Shown here: piece by piece, positions 56,701 through 64,000 of the stretch
Numbering within the stretch: the first letter of the stretch is position 1
How the letters are laid out: each line of letters begins with the position of its first letter
Source of the DNA: Aplectana chamaeleonis
Taxonomy: Eukaryota > Nematoda > Chromadorea > Rhabditida > Cosmocercidae
Assembly: GCA_029168955.1 (NCBI GenBank)
Contig: JAPDOI010000698.1
Span: 62,001 to 126,000 of the forward strand
Length of the DNA stretch: 64,000 nt
Direction: 5' to 3'
Notes under the pieces: model-generated
Told to the model about the DNA's origin: nothing
The model's database searches: none
Seen by the model: the letters and a program-made list of their open reading frames with translations, nothing else
Made by a program: the position numbers and the translations under genes

Positions 56701-59700
56701 CCCAAGTGGGAGTGGGCAGGACGCCGTAGAGAGTGTGCTGGACCTAAGTGGGAGTGCGCCGGGCGCCGTAGAAAGTGTGCGGAACCCAAGTGGGAGTGTG
56801 CCGAACGCCGTAGGAAGTGTGCTAGATCCAAGTGGGAGTGTGCGGGACGCCGTAGAAGGTGTGCGGGACTCAAGTGGAAGAGGCGTGACCCGAGTGGGAG
56901 AGCGCCGGACGCCGTATAAAGTGTGCGGGACCCAAGTGGGAGTGCGCCGGACGCCGTAGAAAGTGTGCCGGACTCAAGTGGGAGTGCGCTGAACACCGTA
57001 GGAAGTGTGCGGGACTCAAGTGGGAGTGCGCCGGACGCCGTAGAAAGTGTGCGGGACCCAAGTGGGAGTGCGCCAGTTACCGTAGAAAGTGTGCGGGACC
57101 CAAGTGGGAGTGCGCTGAACGCCGTAGGAAGTGTACGGGACCCAAGCGGGAGTGCGCCGGACGCCGTAGGAAGTGTGCGGGACAAAAGTCGAAGTGCGCA
57201 GGACCCCGTATACAGTGTGCGGGACCCAAGTGGGAGTGCGCCGGACGCCGTAGAAAGTGTTGCGGGACTCAAGTGGGAGTGCGCCGTACGCCGTAGAAAG
57301 TGTGCGGGACCCGAGTGGGAGTGCGCTGAACGCCGTAGGAAGTGTACGGGACCCAAGCGGGAGTGCGCCGAACGCCGTAGGAAGTGTGCGGGATCCTACT
57401 GGGAGTGCGCCGGAAGCCGTAGAGAGTGTGCGGGGTCCACGTGGGAGTGCGCCGGACGCCGTAGAAAGTGTGCAGGACCAAAGTGGGAGTGCGCTGAACG
57501 CCGTAGGAAGTGTGCGGGACCCAAGCGGGAGTGCGCCGAACGCCGTAGGAAGTGTGCGGGACCCTAGTGGAAGTGCGCAGGACGCCGTATAGAGTGTGCG
57601 GCACCCAAGTGGGAGTGGGCAGGACGCCGTAGGAAGTGTGCGGGACCCAAGCGGGAGTGCGCCGGACGTCGTAGAATGTGTGCGGGACCCAAGTGGGAGT
57701 GGGCAGGACGCTGTAGAGAGTGTGCGGGACCCAAGCGGGAGTGCGCCGGACGCCGTAGAAAGTGTGCGGCACCCAAGTGGGAGTGGGCAGGACGCCGTAG
57801 AGAGTGTGCTGGACCTAAGTGGGAGTGCGCCGGACGCCGTAGAAAGTGTGCGGAACCCAAGTGGGAGTGTGCCGAACGCCGTAGGAAGTGTGCTAGATCC
57901 AAGTGGGAGTGTGCGGGACGCCGTAGAAGGTGTGCGGGACTCAAGTGGAAGAGGCGTGACCCGAGTGGGGAGAGCGCCGGACGCCGTATAACGTGTGCGG
58001 GACCCAAGTGGGAGTGCGCTGGACGCCGTAGAAAGTGTGCCGGACCCAAGTGGGAGTGCGCTGAACACCGTAGGAAGTGTGCGGGACCCAAGCGGGAGTG
58101 CGCCGAACGCCGTAGGAAGTGTGCGGGACCCTAGTGGAAGTGCGCAGGACGCCGTAGAAAGTGTGCGGGACCCAAGTGGGAGTGCGCAGGACGCCGTAGA
58201 AAGTGTGCGGGACCCAAGTGGGAGTGCGCCGGACGCCGTACAAAGTGTGCGGGACCCAAGTGGGAGTGCGCCGGACGCCGTAGAAAGTGTGCGGAACCCA
58301 AGTGGGAGTGCGCCGGACGCCGTAGGAAGTGTGCGTGACCCAAGTGGGAGTGCGCAGAACGCTGTTGAAAGGATGTGGGACCCAAGCGGGAGTGCGCCGA
58401 ACGTCGCAGAATGTTTGCGGGACCCAAGTGGGAGTGCGCCGTACGCCGCAGAAGGTGTGCGGGACCCAAAAAGGGAGTGCGCCAAACGCCGCAGAAAGTG
58501 TGCGGGACCCAAGTGGGAAAGCGCAGAACGCCGTAGGAAGTGTGCGGGACCCAAGCGGGAGTGCGACGGACGTCGTAGAATGTGTGCGGGGTCCACGTGG
58601 GAGTGCGCCGGACGCCGTAGAAAGTGTGCAGGACCAAAGTGGGAGTGCGCTGAACGCCGTAGGAAGTGTGCGGGACCCAAGCGGGAGTGCGCCGAACGCC
58701 GTAGGAAGTGTGCGGGACCCTAGTGGAAGTGCGCAGGACGCCGTATAGAGTGTGCGGCACCCAAGTGGGAGTGGGCAGGACGCCGTAGGAAGTGTGCGGG
58801 ACCCAAGCGGGAGTGCGATGGACGTCGTAGAATGTGTGCGGGACCCAAGTGGGAGTGGGCAGGACGCTGTAGAGAGTGAACGGGACCCAAGCGGGAGGGG
58901 GCCGGACGTCGTCGGATGTGTGGGGGGCCCAAGTGGGAGGGCGCTGGACGCCGTAGGAAGTGTGCGGCACCCAAGTGGGAGTGGGCAGGACGCCGTAGAG
59001 AGTGTGCTGGACCTAAGTGGGAGTGCGCCGTACGCCGTAGAAAGTGTGCGGGACCCGAGTGGGAGTGCGCTGAACGCCGTAGGTAGTGTACGGGACCCAA
59101 GCGGGAGTGCGCCGAACGCCGTAGGAAGTGTGCGGGATCCTATTGGGAGTGCGCCGGAAGCCGTAGAGAGTGTGCGGGGTCCACGTGGGAGTGCGCCGGA
59201 CGCCGTAGGAAGTGTGCGGGATCCTATTGGGAGTGCGCTGAACGCCGTAGGAAGTGTGCGGGACCCAAGCGGGAGTGCGCCGAACGCCGTAGGAAGTGTG
59301 CGGGACCCTAGTGGAAGTGCGCAGGACGCCGTATAGAGTGTGCGGCACCCAAGTGGGAGTGGGCAGGACGCCGTAGGAAGTGTGCGGGACCCAAGCGGGA
59401 GTGCGCCGGACGTCGTAGAATGTGTGCGGGACCCAAGTGGGAGTGGGCAGGACGCTGAAGAGAGTGTGCGGGACCCAAGCGGGAGTGCGCCGGACGCCGT
59501 AGAAAGTGTGCGGGACCCGAGTGGGAGTGCGCTGAACACCGTAGGAAGTGTACGGGACCCAAGTGGGAGTGGGCAGGACGCCGTAGAGAGTGTGCTGGAC
59601 CTAAGTGGGAGTGCGCCGGGCGCCGTAGAAAGTGTGCGGAACCCAAGTGGGAGTGTGCCGAACGCCGTAGGAAGTGTGCTAGATCCAAGTGGGAGTGTGC

Positions 59701-62700
59701 GGGACGCCGTAGAAGGTGTGCGGGACTCAAGTGGAAGAGGCGTGACCCGAGTGGGAGAGCGCCGGACGCCGTATAAAGTGTGCGGGACCCAAGTGGGAGT
59801 GCGCCGGACGCCGTAGAAAGTGTGCCGGACTCAAGTGGGAGTGCGCTGAACACCGTAGGAAGTGTGCGGGACTCAAGTGGGAGTGCGCCGGACGCCGTAG
59901 AAAGTGTGCGGGACCCAAGTGGGAGTGCGCCAGTTACCGTAGAAAGTGTGCGGGACCCAAGTGGGAGTGCGCTGAACGCCGTAGGAAGTGTACGGGACCC
60001 AAGCGGGAGTGCGCCGGACGCCGTAGGAAGTGTGCGGGACAAAAGTCGAAGTGCGCAGGACCCCGTATACAGTGTGCGGGACCCAAGTGGGAGTGCGCCG
60101 GACGCCGTAGAAAGTGTTGCGGGGCTCAAGTGGGAGTGCGCCGTACGCCGTAGAAAGTGTGCGGGACCCGAGTGGGAGTGCGCTGAACGCCGTAGGAAGT
60201 GTACGGGACCCAAGCGGGAGTGCGCCGAACGCCGTAGGAAGTGTGCGGGATCCTACTGGGAGTGCGCCGGAAGCCGTAGAGAGTGTGCGGGGTCCACGTG
60301 GGAGTGCGCCGGACGCCGTAGAAAGTGTGCAGGACCAAAGTGGGAGTGCGCTGAACGCCGTAGGAAGTGTGCGGGACCCAAGCGGGAGTGCGCCGAACGC
60401 CGTAGGAAGTGTGCGGGACCCTAGTGGAAGTGCGCAGGACGCCGTATAGAGTGTGCGGCACCCAAGTGGGAGTGGGCAGGACGCCGTAGGAAGTGTGCGG
60501 GACCCAAGCGGGAGTGCGCCGGACGTCGTAGAATGTGTGCGGGACCCAAGTGGGAGTGGGCAGGACGCTGAAGAGAGTGTGCGGGACCCAAGCGGGAGTG
60601 CGCCGGACGCCGTAGAAAGTGTGCGGCACCCAAGTGGGAGTGGGCAGGACGCCGTAGAGAGTGTGCTGGACCTAAGTGGGAGTGCGCCGGACGCCGTAGA
60701 AAGTGTGCGGAACCCAAGTGGGAGTGTGCCTAACGCCGTAGGAAGTGTGCTAGATCCAAGTGGGAGTGTGCGGGACGCCGTAGAAGGTGTGCGGGACTCA
60801 AGTGGAAGAGGCGTGACCCGAGTGGGAGAGCGCCGGACGCCGTATAACGTGTGCGGGATCCAAGTGGGAGTGCGCCGGACGCCGTAGAAAGTGTGCCGGA
60901 CTCAAGTGGGAGTGCGCTGAACACCGTAGGAAGTGTGCGGGACCCAAGCGGGAGTGCGCCGAACGCCGTAGGAAGTGTGCGGGACCCTAGTAGAAGTGCG
61001 CAGAACGCCGTAGAAAGTGTGCGGGACCCAAGTGGAAGTGCGCAGGACCCCGTACAGAGTGTGCGGGACCCAAGTGGGAGTGCGCCGGACGCCGTAGAAA
61101 GTGTGCGGGACCCAAGTGGGAGTGCGCCGGACGCCGTAGAAAGTGTGCGGGACCCAAGTGGGAGTGCGCTGAACGCCGTAGGAAGTGCACGGGACCCAAG
61201 CGGGAGTGCACCGGACGCCGTAGGAAGTGTGCGGGATCCAAGTGGGAGTGCGCCGGAAGCCGTAGAGAGTGTGCGGGACCCTAGTGGAAGTGCGCAGGAC
61301 GCCGTAGAGAGTGTGCTGGACCTAAGTGGGAGTGCGCCGGACGCCGAAGAAAGTGTGCGGAACCCAAGTGGGAGTGTGCCGAACGCCGTAGGAAGTGTGC
61401 TAGATCCAAGTGGGAGTGTGCACGACGCCGTAGAAGGTGTGAGGGACTCAAGTGGAAGAGGCGTGACCCGAGTGGGAGAGCGCCGGACGCCGTATAAAGT
61501 GTGCGGGACCCAAGTGGGAGTGCGCTGGACGCCGTAGAAAGTGTGCGGGACCCAAGTGGAAGTGCGCAGGACCCCGTATAGAGTGTGCGGGACTCAAGTG
61601 GGAGTGCGCCGGACGCCGTAGAAAGTGTGCGGGACCCAAGTGGGAGTGCGCCAGTTACCGTAGAAAGTGTGCGGGACCCAAGTGGGAGTGCGCTGAACGC
61701 CGTAGGAAAAATACGGGACCCAAGCGGGAGTGCGCCGGACGCCGTAGGAAGTGTGCGGGACAAAAGTCGAAGTGCGCAGGACCCCGTATACAGTGTGCGG
61801 GACCCAAGTGGGAGTGCGCCGGACGCCGTAGAAAGTGTTGCGAGACTCAAGTGGGAGTGCGCCGTACGCCGTAGAAAGTGTGCGGGACCCGAGTGGGAGT
61901 GCGCTGAACGCCGTAGGAAGTGTACGGGACCCAGGCGGGAGTGCGCCGAACGCCGTAGGAAGTGTGCGGGATCCTATTGGGAGTGCGCCGGAAGCCGTAG
62001 AGAGTGTGCGGGGTCCAAGTGGGAGTGCGCCGGACGCCGTAGAAAGTGTGCAGGACCAAAGTGGGAGTGCGCTGAACGCCGTAGGAAGTGTGCGGGACCC
62101 AAGCGGGAGTGCGCCGAACGCCGTAGGAAGTGTGCGGGACCCAAGCGGGAGTGCGCCGGACGTCGTAGAATGTGTGCGGGACCCAAGTGGGAGTGGGCAG
62201 GACGCTGTAGAGAGTGTACGGGACCCAAGCGGGAGTGCGCCGGACGCCGTAGAAAGTGTGCGGCACCCAAGTGGGAGTGGGCAGGACGCCGTAGAGAGTG
62301 TGCTGGACCTAAGTGGGAGTGCGCCGGACGCCGTAGAAAGTGTGCGGAACCCAAGTGGGAGTGCGCCGAACGCCGTAGGAAGTGTGCTAGATCCAAGTGG
62401 GAGTGTGCGGGACGCCGTAGAAGGTGTGCGGGACTCAAGTGGAAGAGGCGTGACCCGAGTGGGAGAGCGCCGGACGCCGTATAACGTGTGCGGGACCCAA
62501 GTGGGAGTGCGCCGGACGCCGTAGAAAGTGTGCCGGACTCAAGTGGGAGTGCGCTGAACGCCGTAGGAAGTGTGCGGGACCCAAGCGGGAGTGCGCCGAA
62601 CGCCGTAGGAAGTGTGCGGGACCCTGGTGGAAGTGCGCAGGACGCCGTAGAAAGTGTGCGGCACCCAAGTGGGAGTGCGCAGGACGCCGTAGGAAGTGTG

Positions 62701-64000
62701 CGGGACCCAAGTGGGAGTGCGCCGGACGCCGTAGAAAGTGTGCGGGACCCAAGTGGGAGTGCGCAGGACGCCGTAGAAGAGTGTGCGGGACCCAAGCGGG
62801 AGTGCGCCGGACGCCGTAGAAAGTGTGTGGGACCCGATTGGGAGTGCGACGGACGATGTGGAGAGTGTGCGGGACCCAAGTGGGAGTGCGCAGGACGCCG
62901 TAGAGAGTGTGCTGGACCTAAGTGGGAGTGCGCCGGGCGCCGTAGAAAGTGTGCGGAACCCAAGTGGGAGTGTGCCGAACGCCGTAGGAAGTGTGCGGGA
63001 CCCAAGTGGGAGTGTGCACGACGCCGTAGAAGGTGTGAGGGACTCAAGTGGAAGAGGCGTGACCCGAGTGGGAGAGCGCCGGACGCCGTATAAAGTGTGC
63101 GGGACCCAAGTGGGAGTGCGTCGGACGCCGTAGAAAGTGTGCGGGACCCAAGCGGACGCCGTAGAAAGTGTGTGGGACCCAAGTGGGAGTGCGCCGGACG
63201 CCATAGAAAGTGTGCGGGACCCAAGTGGGAGTGCGCCAGTTACCGTAGAAAGTGTGCGGGACCCAAGTGGGAGTGCGCTGAACGCCGTAGGAAAAGTGTG
63301 CGGGACCCAGGGGGGAGTGCGCCGGACGCCGTAGGAAGTGTGCGGGACAAAAGTCGAAGTGCGCAGGACCCCGTATACAGTGTGCGGGACCCAAGTGGGA
63401 GTGCGCCGGACGCCGTAGAAAGTGTTGCGGGGCTCAAGTGGGAGTGCGCCGTACGCCGTAGAAAGTGTGCGGGACCCGAGTGGGAGTGCGCTGAACGCCG
63501 TAGGTAGTGTACGGGACCCAAGCGGGAGTGCGCCGAACGCCGTAGGAAGTGTGCGGGATCCTACTGGGAGTGCGCCGGAAGCCGTAGAGAGTGTGCGGGG
63601 TCCACGTGGGAGTGCGCCGGACGCCGTAGGAAGTGTGCGGGATCCTATTGGGAGTGCGCTGAACGCCGTAGGAAGTGTGCGGGACCCAAGCGGGAGTGCG
63701 CCGAACGCCGTAGGAAGTGTGCGGGACCCTAGTGGAAGTGCGCAGGACGCCGTATAGAGTGTGCGGCACCCAAGTGGGAGTGGGCAGGACGCCGTAGGAA
63801 GTGTGCGGGACCCAAGCGGGAGTGCGCCGGACGTCGTAGAATGTGTGCGGGACCCAAGTGGGAGTGGGCAGGACGCTGTAGAGAGTGTGCGGGACCCAAG
63901 CGGGAGTGCGCCGGACGCCGTAGAAAGTGTGCGGCACCCAAGTGGGAGTGGGCAGGACGCCGTAGAGAGTGTGCTGGACCTAAGTGGGAGTGCGCCGGAC
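35731..64000 (-). repeat. 42-bp satellite, right array, inverted and running off the window
   Basis: At least 28 kb of the same unit as the left array, in the opposite orientation (GGACCCAAGTGGGAGTGCGCC on the plus strand). Higher-order blocks are visible. About 700 bp from 41465 recurs at 42887 (1,422 bp apart), strings at 47353 and 47816 recur at 50276 and 50739 (2,923 bp apart), and 56483-57600 recurs at 59340-60450 (2,857 bp apart). A shortened unit containing GTGACCCGAGTGGGAGAGCG recurs roughly every 1 kb. Long ORFs in five frames are products of the 14-codon period. The array has no visible end. Confidence 0.95.

Noticed and set aside
35731..64000. The satellite segment GACCCAAGTGGGAG resembles the SL1 leader core ACCCAAGTTTGAG
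   Set aside because: It matches 11 of 13 bases, but it lacks the GGTT start, the GTA donor, a Sm site and the hairpins. Chance similarity is the simplest explanation.

Overview
The window looks like nuclear DNA of a nematode, most likely a strongylid (hookworm-like) worm. The evidence is a spliced-leader RNA gene with an SL1-like leader, a Tc3-type transposon whose transposase has a 60-bp intron ending TTTTAG, and no bacterial gene organisation. The order-level placement is inference. I see no intact host protein gene. Nearly everything is mobile or tandemly repeated DNA.

Region 1, 1-11,454, is AT-rich and rich in transposons. It holds a variant SL RNA gene on the minus strand (872-1006) inside a cluster of degenerate CGCGATCAG-like motifs. 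It also holds several short elements that end in AGGCAGTGTTCACGAT or a close variant and sit on TTAA targets (piggyBac-type logic). One of these is split by a 1,422-bp Tc3-like element (2236-3657) that has an internal deletion in its transposase. Three of the short elements lie head to tail from 10,272 and share single TTAA sites. Two small tandem arrays (24-bp and 58-bp units) and a nested palindrome are also present.

Region 2, 11,455-25,010, is a GC-rich satellite of about 42 bp per unit. It starts abruptly inside a TTAA element. Because 42 is divisible by 3, five of the six frames stay open and give very long but probably meaningless ORFs.

Region 3, 25,011-35,730, is the centre of a large inverted repeat. 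Two arms of about 1 kb, roughly 97-98% alike where I compared them (25,011-26,066 and 34,762-35,730), face each other across an 8.7-kb spacer. Both arms run outward into the 42-bp satellite. The spacer holds an intact TTAA element, a second satellite (about 27,726-32,793, unit about 59 bp) in which each unit can form two GAA-loop DNA hairpins, a 155-bp TA-flanked insertion in that satellite, and a 328-bp direct duplication.

Region 4, 35,731-64,000, is the same 42-bp satellite in the opposite orientation and runs off the window end. Superimposed are higher-order repeats of about 1 kb and block duplications of 2.8-2.9 kb.

The most notable items are the variant SL RNA gene, the double-hairpin satellite with partly compensated stem changes, the very large satellite palindrome, and the set of TTAA elements with shared ends and unrelated interiors.
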